Assembly: GCA_902577945.1 (NCBI GenBank)
Contig: CACHBB010000008.1
Span: 1 to 39,690 of the forward strand
DNA: 39,690 bases
Reading direction: 5' to 3'
From: an uncultured Alphaproteobacteria bacterium
Lineage (GTDB): Bacteria; Pseudomonadota; Alphaproteobacteria; HIMB59; GCA-002718135
Of this stretch, positions 1 through 8,480 are shown piece by piece (the first letter of the stretch is position 1; every line of letters starts with the position of its first letter). The notes beneath the pieces are model-generated. The model did not search any database. It was not told the DNA's origin and saw only the letters and a program-made list of their open reading frames with translations. The position numbers and the translations under genes are program-made.

Positions 1-869
1 AATAATTTAATTATATCTTTTATATCAATCAATTCATTTTTATTTTTTGGAGACCATCCAAGTAATATTAGATTATTAATTAATGATTCTTTTAAGTAAC
101 CATTATTTTTAAAATCTAGTATATTCACTGCTCCATGTCTTTTAGAGAGTTTTGAACCGTCTTCACCATGTATTAGGGGAATATGTGCATAATTTGGTAA
201 AGCCCAATTCAAATATTTATAAATATAAAATTGCCTAAAGGCATTATTCAAATGATCATCGCCTCTAATTATTAGGTTTACCCCTATATCATTATCATCC
301 ACAACTACAGATAACATATATGTAGGAGATTGATCTTTTCTTAATATTATAAAATCATCTAATTCTTTATTTTGCACAAGAATTTCTCCCTGTATTATAT
401 CATTTATTTTTAGCTCTCCTTCATCTGGAAGCTTTATTCTAATTACATAATCCTTGGCAAGATTTTGAATTGTCTCATCATCTTTACATTCTGTACAAAT
501 TTTTTTTGAAATATTATTATTTTGTTTTATTTGCTCTCTTTTTTTTGAAAGTTTTTCTTCAGAACAAATACATTTATATGCATGTTTTTTTTCTAATAAG
601 ATTTTAGCAATATCACGGTGTCTATCAATTCTTTCTGATTGTATTTGAATATTTTCATCCCATTTGATACCCAGCCAATTCAATCCATCAAGAATATTTT
701 TTGTAAACTCTTTCTTTGATCTTTCTTTATCAGTATCTTCAATTCTTAAATGAAACTTAGAATTCTGATTTTGTTGACTAACAATAAAATTAATAAGTGC
801 TGTTCTTGCACTTCCTACATGAAGATTTCCAGTAGGTGAGGGGGCAAATCTGGTAATTATATTAGTCAT
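1..869 (-). CDS. gltX: Glutamyl-tRNA synthetase, 3' part cut by window edge
   Basis: Charges tRNA-Glu with glutamate in the cytoplasm. In organisms using GatCAB, such as this one, a GltX also supplies Glu-tRNA-Gln for amidation. About 289 N-terminal residues are visible, starting MTNIITRFAPSPTGNLHVGS, which holds the class I HIGH-type signature as HVGS. A CxC pair and a later CxxC fit the zinc-binding insertion. The second class I signature is present as KLSKRHG. The frame is open to base 1, so the missing C-terminal anticodon-binding part is a window effect, not a truncation. It lies 18 nt downstream of lexA on the same strand and is probably co-transcribed with it. Many alphaproteobacteria carry two gltX copies; which of the two this is cannot be told here. 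The family assignment is secure. Confidence 0.97.
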   Translation of the reverse strand, partial: MTNIITRFAPSPTGNLHVGSARTALINFIVSQQNQNSKFHLRIEDTDKERSKKEFTKNILDGLNWLGIKWDENIQIQSERIDRHRDIAKILLEKKHAYKCICSEEKLSKKREQIKQNNNISKKICTECKDDETIQNLAKDYVIRIKLPDEGELKINDIIQGEILVQNKELDDFIILRKDQSPTYMLSVVVDDNDIGVNLIIRGDDHLNNAFRQFYIYKYLNWALPNYAHIPLIHGEDGSKLSKRHGAVNILDFKNNGYLKESLINNLILLGWSPKNKNELIDIKDIIKL

Positions 870-887
870 CTTAAGTTAAGATAACTA

Positions 888-1514
888 TTAAATATATTTT
901 CTTATAATTCCAGATAAAGTACCTTGTACTTGAATTTCACCAATTTTATACTCTGTCTTTTGATATGATTCATTTGCTGGAATTAGAATAACTTTATCCT
1001 TATCAAATTTGATTGTTTTAAGAGTAACTTCATTATCATTTGTCAAAACTGCAGCTATTTTACCATTTTCTACATTATTTGTTTTTCGGATTACGGCTAT
1101 ATCGCCATCAAAAATTCCCTTATCTATCATTGAAAGACCTTTGACTTTTAATCCAAAATATTTTGAATTAGGTGAAGTCATCGAACTGGGAATTGAAATA
1201 AAATCACTAGATTGTTCTATTGCCTCTATTGCTTCACCAGCAGCAATTGTTCCAATTAAGGGTATACTAATTACATCTGAAAAATTATTATTATTATTGT
1301 TTGGATTTTTATCGATTATTTCCATGGCTCTAGCTTTATGCTTTAAGCGTTTAATAAACCCTCTTTCCTCAAGACTTGAAATTAACCTATGAATTCCAGA
1401 TTTAGATTTAAGATTTACTGCTTCTTTCATTTCTTCAAATGAAGGTGAGATTTGGTTATTTGACATATATTCTTTAAGATAATCAAATAATTCTTTTTGC
1501 TTTTTTGTTAACAT
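888..1514 (-). CDS. lexA: LexA repressor, SOS regulon master regulator
   Basis: Represses DNA-damage genes and cleaves itself when RecA is activated. The protein has 208 residues: an N-terminal winged helix beginning MLTKKQKELFDYLKEYM, then a peptidase S24 domain. The Ala-Gly cleavage site is in GTIAAGEAIEA. The catalytic serine is in GLSMIDKGIFDGD and the catalytic lysine in EVTLK. I chose the ATG at 1514 over an in-frame start 30 nt further out for two reasons: LexA proteins of this class begin with this motif, and two SOS operators lie at 1519-1553, across the longer version. It follows moaC by 68 nt and precedes gltX by 18 nt. Many alphaproteobacteria have moeA between moaC and lexA and comEC between lexA and gltX; both are missing here. 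Autoregulation is very likely. Confidence 0.97.
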   Translation of the reverse strand: MLTKKQKELFDYLKEYMSNNQISPSFEEMKEAVNLKSKSGIHRLISSLEERGFIKRLKHKARAMEIIDKNPNNNNNNFSDVISIPLIGTIAAGEAIEAIEQSSDFISIPSSMTSPNSKYFGLKVKGLSMIDKGIFDGDIAVIRKTNNVENGKIAAVLTNDNEVTLKTIKFDKDKVILIPANESYQKTEYKIGEIQVQGTLSGIIRKYI

Positions 1515-1518
1515 ATTT

Positions 1519-1533
1519 GTTCTATATACGTTC
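1519..1533 (+). promoter_or_regulatory. LexA (SOS) operator, perfect GTTC-N7-GTTC
   Basis: The sequence GTTCTATATACGTTC is an exact match to the alphaproteobacterial SOS box GTTC-N7-GTTC. It sits 4 nt ahead of the lexA start codon and covers a candidate minus-strand -10 hexamer (TATATA, 1523-1528). LexA bound here would block RNA polymerase at its own promoter. Confidence 0.85.
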
Positions 1534-1538
1534 CTAAA

Positions 1539-1553
1539 GATCAAAACAAGAAC
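1539..1553 (-). promoter_or_regulatory. Second LexA operator, one mismatch (GTTC-N7-GATC)
   Basis: On the minus strand this reads GTTCTTGTTTTGATC, one base off the consensus. It lies 5 bp from the perfect box and covers the candidate -35 region of lexA. Its centre is 20 bp from that of the perfect box, about two helical turns, so both dimers could bind the same face of the DNA. Confidence 0.7.
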
Positions 1554-1582
1554 AAAAAAAATAATATATATTTTTCAATTAG

Positions 1583-2038
1583 TTATATACTAGATTTACC
1601 ACCAATTTTTGAAACAAGATGCACATTTTGTATTTTAATCTTCTTATTTAAGTACTTGCACATATCATAAATTGTAAGACAGCTAATTGTAACGGCGGTT
1701 AAAGCTTCCATTTCTACTCCAGTATTTGCATTTGTTTTAACTGTACTTTCAATAATTAGGCTAAATTTATTATCATTTTTTTTAACATCAATATTAACAT
1801 GGTTAATAGGAATGTTATGACATAATGGAATTAGTCTTGAGGTTTCTTTTGCTCCAATTATTCCTGCAATAATGGCTGTTTTTTCAATATTCCCTTTTTT
1901 AGTCTTTAAATTTTTAATTTTTTTATAAGTTTCCTTATCAAATTTTATTTCACCAGATGCTATTGCTATTCTTTCCGTTATACCTTTTTTAGAAACATCA
2001 ACAATGTACGGATTGCCTTTTTTATTAATATGATTCAT
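1583..2038 (-). CDS. moaC: Cyclic pyranopterin monophosphate synthase MoaC
   Basis: Converts the MoaA product into cyclic pyranopterin monophosphate, the first stable intermediate of molybdenum cofactor synthesis. It has 151 residues, near the usual 155-160. Visible family motifs are VDVS near the start, PLCHNIPI mid-protein, and GVEMEALTAV, LTIYDMCKY and a terminal GGKS, which together build the active site. The start overlaps trpC by 14 nt, so translation is probably coupled. No other molybdenum cofactor gene is in the window, and moeA, its usual downstream neighbour in related genomes, is absent. The rest of the pathway must be elsewhere if the cofactor is made. Confidence 0.96.
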   Translation of the reverse strand: MNHINKKGNPYIVDVSKKGITERIAIASGEIKFDKETYKKIKNLKTKKGNIEKTAIIAGIIGAKETSRLIPLCHNIPINHVNIDVKKNDNKFSLIIESTVKTNANTGVEMEALTAVTISCLTIYDMCKYLNKKIKIQNVHLVSKIGGKSSI

Positions 2039-2825
2039 TTAAAAGTAATTCTCCAATTATTTTTTCTTTGTCATTAGATTTTAACAAACTTTCACCTATT
2101 AAAAAATTATAAATTCCTGATGAATTGAATTTTTTTATATCATCAGAAGTTTTGATCCCACTTTCAGCAATTAAAACGTAATCATTTGTTAAATTGTCGT
2201 TCAAATTAATTGAATTATTTAAATTTACTTCAAGACTTTTAAGGTTTCTATTATTAATCCCTATTATAGGATAATCTAGTTTAATTGCTCTTTTTAGCTC
2301 AACTTCATCGTGCACTTCTATAATACAGTCTAATTTTAGTTCATTTGCATAATTAATAAAATCTATTGCTTGCTCATCTGATAAAACAGATAAGATCAAT
2401 AATATACAATCAGCTTGATATATTTTACTTTCTAAAATTTGATATCTATCAATAATAAAATCTTTTCTTAATACAGGTAAATTAGTTTTCTTTTTAACAA
2501 GAGATAAATGGTCAATATTGCCTAAGAAATAGTTAGTTTCTGTTAAAATAGATATCGCTCCAATACCTGACCTTTCATAAATAATAGCAATATCTTCAGG
2601 GATATACTCTTTTATTATTTCACCTGCACTTGGGCTTTGTTTTTTTACTTCACCAATTATAAAATTTTTTTTATTCTTTTGAGCTGAAATTAATTTTTCT
2701 TTGAAATCACGTTTTTCTAATTTTGAAGAAATTAGTTTTTCTAATGTTTTAAATGAGCATCTTTTTTTTGTTTCTTCTAACTCTCTAGATTTAGCTTCAC
2801 AAATTTCTTGAAGAATATTACTCAT
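2025..2825 (-). CDS. trpC: Indole-3-glycerol phosphate synthase
   Basis: Closes the indole ring from CdRP in tryptophan synthesis. It is a single-domain TIM barrel of 266 residues, not fused to TrpF. Motifs in order are KKQSPSAGEI (catalytic lysine region), LRKDFIIDRYQI, IIEVHD (catalytic glutamate), GINNRNLKSLEVNL and IAESGI (phosphate-binding loop). It overlaps trpD by 8 nt and moaC by 14 nt, so it is an inner gene of the trp-moaC operon. trpF, trpB and trpA are not in the window. Confidence 0.97.
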   Translation of the reverse strand: MSNILQEICEAKSRELEETKKRCSFKTLEKLISSKLEKRDFKEKLISAQKNKKNFIIGEVKKQSPSAGEIIKEYIPEDIAIIYERSGIGAISILTETNYFLGNIDHLSLVKKKTNLPVLRKDFIIDRYQILESKIYQADCILLILSVLSDEQAIDFINYANELKLDCIIEVHDEVELKRAIKLDYPIIGINNRNLKSLEVNLNNSINLNDNLTNDYVLIAESGIKTSDDIKKFNSSGIYNFLIGESLLKSNDKEKIIGELLLNESY

Positions 2826-3819
2826 TAATTAATGAGTTTACAAATTTTTTTGTAATTCCTTCTTCAATAACTTTTTTTGCTAATTCAAAACTCTCTCTTA
2901 GATTCTTTCTTAAACTTGATAAATATATTGCTGCACCAGCATTAATTTCAATAATTTTTTGAAATTTTTTATAGTCACCATTTATCATTTTATTAAAACA
3001 ATTTGCATTATACTCTGGGTCACCACCTTTTATATCTTCTATTTTGATCAAATCATATCCGAATTCCCTTGGGTCAAAAGTATATTCTATAATTTTACTA
3101 TCTTTTAGTTCATTTATATAAGTACTATCTGATAAACTAATTTCATCCAGACCATCCAAACCGTGTACAACTAATGCTTTTTCTGATCCTAAATCTTTTA
3201 AGCAATTACAATGCAAAGAAACTAAATTTTTAGAATAAACACCTAAAAGTTGCTTACTGGCTTTAGCTGGATTAGTAAGCGGACCTAATAAATTAAAAAT
3301 TGTTCTTGTAGCTAAATTTTTACGGACGTTAATTACATTTTTCATTGCAGCATGGTGATTTTGAGCAAATAAAAAACAGAAATTTTTATTCAAAAGTGAT
3401 TTCTCTAATTCTTCTACATTATTTGAAATCTTGTAGCCTATTTTTTCGAGCATATCAGCTGAGCCTGATTTAGAACTAACTGAACGATTACCATGCTTTG
3501 CAATAGTTACACCAGCGCTAGCTGCAACTATAGCAGCAGTAGTTGATATGTTTAATGTATCTTTCATGTCTCCACCGGTCCCACATGTGTCAATCGTGTT
3601 ATTTGGAGAACTTATTTTTAATGACTTCTCTCTCATTACTTTAGCTGCGCCAATAATTTCCTGTTGCGTTTCACCTTTTATTTTTAATCCAACAAGAATA
3701 GATGTAATTTTTATATCATCTAATTCTCCACTCATAATTTTATTAAATATATATGTACTCTCTTCGACGTTTAGATCTTGTTTTTCAAGAATTTTATTTA
3801 AAATTGATACCTGATTCAT
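2818..3819 (-). CDS. trpD: Anthranilate phosphoribosyltransferase
   Basis: Transfers phosphoribose from PRPP to anthranilate, the second committed step of tryptophan synthesis. It has 333 residues, full length for the family. The PRPP-binding motif GTGGDMKDTLNIST and the anthranilate/PRPP loop KHGNRSVSSKSGSADMLE are clear, followed by NVRKNLATRTIFNLLGPLTN. The start codon shares one base with the trpG stop codon (TAATG) and the end overlaps trpC by 8 nt, both signs of coupled translation. Confidence 0.97.
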   Translation of the reverse strand: MNQVSILNKILEKQDLNVEESTYIFNKIMSGELDDIKITSILVGLKIKGETQQEIIGAAKVMREKSLKISSPNNTIDTCGTGGDMKDTLNISTTAAIVAASAGVTIAKHGNRSVSSKSGSADMLEKIGYKISNNVEELEKSLLNKNFCFLFAQNHHAAMKNVINVRKNLATRTIFNLLGPLTNPAKASKQLLGVYSKNLVSLHCNCLKDLGSEKALVVHGLDGLDEISLSDSTYINELKDSKIIEYTFDPREFGYDLIKIEDIKGGDPEYNANCFNKMINGDYKKFQKIIEINAGAAIYLSSLRKNLRESFELAKKVIEEGITKKFVNSLINE

Positions 3820-4388
3820 TATTTTGTTAATTTTAAAAAATTTTTTAAAATAATTTTTCCCATATCAGTACCTATGCTTTCAGGATGAAATTGTAGACCA
3901 AATATTGGTAATTTCTTATGAGCGATTCCCATAATGATTTTATTATTTGTTTCAGCAGTAATTTCAAAATCTTTTGGCATAGTTTTTCTTTCAATAACAA
4001 GAGAGTGATATCTAGTTGCTTGAAATTTTTTTTCTACATTTTGAAAGATGGAGTGACCAAAATGATTAATTGTATCAACTTTTCCATGCATGATCTCTTT
4101 GCATTTAATAATTTTTCCACCAAAAGCCTGACCAATTGTTTGATGTCCAAGACAAATCCCAAGAATTGGAAATTGTTTAGATAATTGTGATACTAGGTTA
4201 AGGCTTATTCCAGCTTCATTTGGGGTACATGGACCTGGAGAAATAACAATCGATTTTGGTTTTAATTTAAGTATTTTTTTAATTGAAATTTTATCATTTC
4301 TAAAAACAACAACCTTTTGATTTAAATCTAATAAGTAGTGTTTAACGTTGTAAGTAAAACTATCATAATTATCAATCAATAGTATCAT
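3819..4388 (-). CDS. trpG: Anthranilate synthase component II (glutamine amidotransferase)
   Basis: Hydrolyses glutamine and passes ammonia to TrpE. It is a class I amidotransferase of 189 residues. The nucleophile is Cys79 in PILGICLGHQ, the oxyanion region is SPGPCTPNEAG, and His168 and Glu170 in FHPES complete the triad. It is a stand-alone subunit, unlike the fused TrpE(G) of many Rhizobiales. Its start overlaps the trpE stop by 4 nt (ATGA), which suits an obligate partner made in equal amounts. A family member also serving folate synthesis (PabA) cannot be excluded, but the trp context favours TrpG. Confidence 0.95.
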   Translation of the reverse strand: MILLIDNYDSFTYNVKHYLLDLNQKVVVFRNDKISIKKILKLKPKSIVISPGPCTPNEAGISLNLVSQLSKQFPILGICLGHQTIGQAFGGKIIKCKEIMHGKVDTINHFGHSIFQNVEKKFQATRYHSLVIERKTMPKDFEITAETNNKIIMGIAHKKLPIFGLQFHPESIGTDMGKIILKNFLKLTK

Positions 4389-5863
4389 AAATCAAATTTA
4401 TATGAATCCTCTGCGGCAGCCATTAAAGCACCAGCTTTATTCAAAATTTCCTGATGTTCATTCTTTGGGATTGAGTCATAAACAATTCCAGCACCTGCTT
4501 GAATATATAATTTATTATCTTTTACAAGTCCTGTTCTTAAACTAATACAAGTATCCATATCTCCATTAGAATCAAAATAACCCATACAACCTGCATAAAA
4601 ACTTCTATTTAAATTTTCGAGCTCCTCGATAATTTCCATGGCTCTTATTTTTGGTGCACCTGAAACTGTTCCAGCTGGAAATCCGGCCATTAAAGCGTCA
4701 AGAGAATCTAATTTATCATCTATTCTTCCCTCAACATTTGAAACGATATGCATTACATGAGAATAATACTCAATTATCATCTTTTCTGTTACATTTACTG
4801 TCCCTTTTTTTGATACTCGGCCCACATCATTTCTACCTAAATCTAAAAGCATTAAATGTTCTGCGAGTTCTTTTTTATCATTCAGTAAATCACTAGACAA
4901 AAACATATCTTCAGATGCATTTTTACCTCTTTTTCTTGTACCTGCAATTGGTCTTATCGTAACTTTTTTATTTCTTAATTGAACCATTAATTCTGGACTA
5001 GAAGCCACAAGGCCAATTTTATCAAAGTTTAGATTAACTAGGTAAGGTGATGGATTTAGACGTCTTAATGATCTATAGAGATTTACAGCTTTCAAATTGT
5101 ATTTTGTTTCAAATCTTTGTGATGGAACGACTTGGAATATATCTCCATTTTTAATATATTCTTTTGCTTTATTTACAATTGCATAAAATTGTTCTTTTTT
5201 AAAATTAGATTTAAATTTTAATCTTGATTTCTTGTTTTTATTCTTTGCTTGTTTTATAATACTTTCTCCTAATTTTTTTATTGTTTTTTCAAGAAGTAAT
5301 TTGTTTTTTTTATAAGCATCTTCAGCTGAAATTTTTTTACTTGGATAAGTTACAGTCATTATGGAAACAATATCTTTAATATTATCAAAAACAGCCACAA
5401 TTTTAGGTCTAATTAATATTGCTTCTGGTATGTTAATATTATCTTTATTTTTCATTTTTATATTTTCGATGTATTGAATCATTGGATATCCAAGATAACC
5501 AACTAATGTTGGAAACGGAACTTCATTTTTGTTATGTTTAAATTTAGAAATCTTTACAAGTTTTTTAAGGCTATCAATTGGATGATAATTTAATTTATAA
5601 TCAAAATTATGATCGATATACTTTATTTTTGCTTTACCCTTTTCTACTTTCCAGATTAAATCAGGGTTACATCCAAGTAATGAATAGCGTCCTCTTTTAC
5701 TGCCACCTTCAACTGACTCTAATAGAAAAGAATATTTTTCTAATTTACTAATTTTTAAAAGTGTAGAAAATGGAGTTTCTATGTCTGCTATTAAGTTTTT
5801 TTTTAATACCTGGGCTTTTCCTTTTTTATAATTAGAAATAAAATTTTTTTTTTCTACGATCAT
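4385..5863 (-). CDS. trpE: Anthranilate synthase component I
   Basis: Makes anthranilate from chorismate with ammonia from TrpG. It has 492 residues. Core motifs are RPIAGTRKRGKN, LLDLGRNDVGRV and FPAGTVSGAPKIRAMEI, which bind chorismate and Mg. The N-terminal LLES motif, where tryptophan binds for feedback inhibition in studied TrpE proteins, is kept (FLLESVEGGSKRGRYS), so allosteric control is likely. The gene overlaps ppiD by 4 nt at its start, leaving no room for a trp leader peptide or attenuator. Transcriptional control by tryptophan, if any, must act further upstream. Confidence 0.97.
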   Translation of the reverse strand: MIVEKKNFISNYKKGKAQVLKKNLIADIETPFSTLLKISKLEKYSFLLESVEGGSKRGRYSLLGCNPDLIWKVEKGKAKIKYIDHNFDYKLNYHPIDSLKKLVKISKFKHNKNEVPFPTLVGYLGYPMIQYIENIKMKNKDNINIPEAILIRPKIVAVFDNIKDIVSIMTVTYPSKKISAEDAYKKNKLLLEKTIKKLGESIIKQAKNKNKKSRLKFKSNFKKEQFYAIVNKAKEYIKNGDIFQVVPSQRFETKYNLKAVNLYRSLRRLNPSPYLVNLNFDKIGLVASSPELMVQLRNKKVTIRPIAGTRKRGKNASEDMFLSSDLLNDKKELAEHLMLLDLGRNDVGRVSKKGTVNVTEKMIIEYYSHVMHIVSNVEGRIDDKLDSLDALMAGFPAGTVSGAPKIRAMEIIEELENLNRSFYAGCMGYFDSNGDMDTCISLRTGLVKDNKLYIQAGAGIVYDSIPKNEHQEILNKAGALMAAAEDSYKFDL

Positions 5864-7680
5864 TTATATTGAGATAATAGACCATTTATTAATTCATCAT
5901 TAATAGAAATATTTTTAGTTTTGATAATTTCATTACCGAAAGCATTTTTTATTTCTCCAACTAAATTAATTTCATTTGAAAATTCAATATCGTTAGGAAT
6001 TATAATATCATTAATTTTGGCGAAATATACATTAGACTCATCTTCAGAAAAAACGACATCATTTAATTCACTATTAAAGATATTGTTTATGAGTTTGTCA
6101 GGAAGATTTTTTGATTCAAAAGTTAGAGAGATTTTGTCACTATTAAGATCAAAAAGTTCTTTAACCTCATCAAAACTTTTAGTTTTGTTATCATTATATA
6201 TTTTTTTAACAAAATTTAATTTCTTATATTTAATAAAATCAATTAAAATATCTTCAAATTTTTCATCAATACTTAGAGGTTTTGATGGATAAATATTATT
6301 AACATTTAATATAAAAGATTTTTCTGTATCAAAATCTACAACGTCAGATACAAGCTCTTTATTTTGTGTGAAGGAATAATTTATTATATTATTCTCAAGA
6401 TCATTATTTTCTTCAGAGCTTTTTTCAACACTATATAAACTAATTACCTCAAGATCATTTTCTCTAGAAATGTCATTAATTGAAAAACCATTTAAAATTT
6501 GTTGATTGATTTGAGACTTTAGATCATTAAAAAAATTATCTAGTTGTACATTTGTAAGTGTACTTTTAATTTCTTCTTTTACATCATCAAAATTAGGCTC
6601 TCTTTTTGATTCAATTGCATCTAGTATAATTATGTGATCAGCAAGTGTAGTAGACACTACATTAGAAACATCATCTTTATTTAAATTAAAAATTACATTT
6701 GATAATTCATCTAATACTTGAGTTTTATTAACATTTTCAAATTCATTGAATAAAATATTATTATCAGAAGCATAATTAATAATTTCATCTTTTGATAAAC
6801 CGCCTATTTTAATTTTGAAGTTTTCAGCTTCTTCTTTAGATTTAAAGTTAAATTGTTTAAAACTTCTTTTTTCAGGAATTGTATACAATTCTTTATTTCC
6901 ATCAAAATAATTTATCATTTCATTTTCAGACGGCATAAATTTATCCAAGTAAGAATTTTTGTTGATGACGATATAAGATATATCTCTATTTTCTTTACTC
7001 ATATAATTTAGGTTATTATTGTCAAAAAATTCTTTTAATTCCTGATTATCTTTAGAAATTTTATTCTTATTTAAGTCTGGTATTAAAATAGTGTCAAAAG
7101 AAATTTTTAATAAATCTATATCTCTTATCTGGTTATTGAATAAGTCAATTTTTTTTGAAATTGCATCCGGGTAGTTTTGATTGAAAAATAAATCATCAAA
7201 TACATCTGCTCTAGTTTCATAATCAATGATGCTGACTAAATCATCTATTTTTAATCTTTGTTGTCTTAAGAAACTATTTAAAGCATCGTCATTAATTTTA
7301 TTATTTAAATAAAGATTAGGAAATCTTTTTTTTGTATTTTCAGCAATTATGGTATCATCAACAATAAAATTTAATTTATCGAATTCATTTTCAAAAATTG
7401 CATTATTTACTAAATTTTGAAGAACTAATTGATGAATTTGAAAAGCTCTTATTTGATCACCGGTTAATTCTTCACCAATCATTTGAGCAAATTGTCCTAT
7501 ATTTAATTCTAATGATCTAAGAAATTGTGTTGTTGATATTTGAGTGCCTGATACGTTAGCTACAAAATTATCAGAATTAAATAAATTTGAATATCTCGAT
7601 GATCCTCTAAAAAAGAATAAACTTGCTCCAAAAAGAATAACCAATGTAATTCCTATCCAACCTTTGTTTAGTGCTCTCAT
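5860..7680 (-). CDS. ppiD: Membrane-anchored periplasmic PPIase/chaperone (PpiD/SurA-like)
   Basis: Probably a periplasmic folding factor tethered to the inner membrane. It has 606 residues. One transmembrane segment lies near residues 10-25 (IGITLVILFGASLFFF) with a short basic N-terminus, so the body faces the periplasm. The next 160 residues resemble the SurA/PpiD N-terminal helical domain. Residues of about 235-360 resemble a parvulin-type PPIase domain, more diverged and very rich in Asn, Asp and Lys. Whether it keeps isomerase activity is unclear, as in several PpiD proteins. It heads the minus-strand operon, overlapping trpE by 4 nt, and is divergent from tpiA. That position next to tpiA and the trp genes is common in alphaproteobacteria. 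Confidence 0.85.
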   Translation of the reverse strand: MRALNKGWIGITLVILFGASLFFFRGSSRYSNLFNSDNFVANVSGTQISTTQFLRSLELNIGQFAQMIGEELTGDQIRAFQIHQLVLQNLVNNAIFENEFDKLNFIVDDTIIAENTKKRFPNLYLNNKINDDALNSFLRQQRLKIDDLVSIIDYETRADVFDDLFFNQNYPDAISKKIDLFNNQIRDIDLLKISFDTILIPDLNKNKISKDNQELKEFFDNNNLNYMSKENRDISYIVINKNSYLDKFMPSENEMINYFDGNKELYTIPEKRSFKQFNFKSKEEAENFKIKIGGLSKDEIINYASDNNILFNEFENVNKTQVLDELSNVIFNLNKDDVSNVVSTTLADHIIILDAIESKREPNFDDVKEEIKSTLTNVQLDNFFNDLKSQINQQILNGFSINDISRENDLEVISLYSVEKSSEENNDLENNIINYSFTQNKELVSDVVDFDTEKSFILNVNNIYPSKPLSIDEKFEDILIDFIKYKKLNFVKKIYNDNKTKSFDEVKELFDLNSDKISLTFESKNLPDKLINNIFNSELNDVVFSEDESNVYFAKINDIIIPNDIEFSNEINLVGEIKNAFGNEIIKTKNISINDELINGLLSQYK

Positions 7681-7689
7681 AAATTTTGG

Positions 7690-7717
7690 TTGCTTCTACA
7701 ATATAAGCTTCTATAAA
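7690..7717 (+). promoter_or_regulatory. Candidate tpiA promoter
   Basis: TTGCTT (7690-7695), a 16-bp spacer and TATAAA (7712-7717) fit a sigma-70 promoter. The -10 ends 11 nt before the tpiA ATG, so the mRNA would have a leader of only about 5 nt. The ppiD operon promoter must lie in the same 48-bp divergent gap; a minus-strand TATATT at 7700-7705 is a candidate. Confidence 0.5.
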
Positions 7718-7728
7718 TAAAAGTAATT

Positions 7729-8448
7729 ATGATAAATCTAGCTAATTTTTCATCAATTTTCATAGCAAATTGGAAATTAAACGGAAATATTGACTTTATA
7801 AAACATTATTATCAAAAATTAACAACTAACAATAAAAATTGTGTAGTTGTTTGTTCACCAAGTATTTATTTAAATGCTTTAAAAATAGACAGTAAAAATA
7901 TGTTTAGAGGAGCACAAGATGTTTCTGTTTATAGAGAAGGTGCGTACACAGGAGAGTTATCAGCTGAAATGTTAGAAGATAATAATATTAATTTTTGTTT
8001 GGTAGGTCATTCTGAAAGAAGACAATATTTTTCTGAAAACAATGAAACAGTGAAGTTAAAATCACTCAATCTAATTGAAACAAACATTATACCTGTAATT
8101 TGTATTGGGGAAACTTTAAAAGAAAAAGAAACAAATCAAACAAAGGAGGTCCTTATTAAACAAATTAATGAAAGCGTACCAAACATCTCAAATTCCAAAA
8201 ATACAATTATCGCATATGAGCCAATTTGGGCAATTGGCACAGGTTTGACTCCAACCCTAGAAGATATTGATGAAGTTCACGATTTTATTAAAAGGATAGA
8301 CAAAAGGTTTAATACATTCAAAGTACTATATGGAGGATCTGTAAAAACATCTAATTCTTCAGATATTGTTGCTTTAAAAAACGTTGACGGGTGCTTAATT
8401 GGAGGAGCATCTTTAAAAGTTGATGAATTCAACTCAATTATTTCTTGA
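7729..8448 (+). CDS. tpiA: Triosephosphate isomerase
   Basis: Interconverts dihydroxyacetone phosphate and glyceraldehyde 3-phosphate. It has 239 residues, slightly short for the family. Substrate lysine Lys16 is in IANWKLNG, the catalytic histidine in GHSERR, the catalytic glutamate in AYEPIWAIGTG, and the phosphate loop in YGGSVK. It opens the long plus-strand run tpiA-secG-pyrG-kdsA-eno, a conserved alphaproteobacterial order. Confidence 0.97.
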   Translation: MINLANFSSIFIANWKLNGNIDFIKHYYQKLTTNNKNCVVVCSPSIYLNALKIDSKNMFRGAQDVSVYREGAYTGELSAEMLEDNNINFCLVGHSERRQYFSENNETVKLKSLNLIETNIIPVICIGETLKEKETNQTKEVLIKQINESVPNISNSKNTIIAYEPIWAIGTGLTPTLEDIDEVHDFIKRIDKRFNTFKVLYGGSVKTSNSSDIVALKNVDGCLIGGASLKVDEFNSIIS

Positions 8449-8480
8449 TAATTATACTTTAATAAATATAAGCTCCAAAT

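Noticed and set aside
1-869. gltX as a truncated pseudogene
   Set aside because: The frame stays open to the window edge and all visible motifs are intact; the truncation is the edge itself.
1261-1320. Run of AAT codons (poly-Asn) in lexA as a possible frameshift or repeat expansion
   Set aside because: It falls in the natural hinge between the two LexA domains and keeps frame; low-complexity Asn runs are common in such AT-rich genomes.
1515-1544. A longer lexA with ten extra N-terminal residues
   Set aside because: The added codons run through the perfect SOS box, and the family start motif MLTKKQ begins at the ATG at 1514.
7681-7728. A riboswitch or leader RNA in the ppiD-tpiA gap
   Set aside because: Only 48 bp separate two divergent genes, enough for promoters but not for a structured leader; no stable hairpin is seen.
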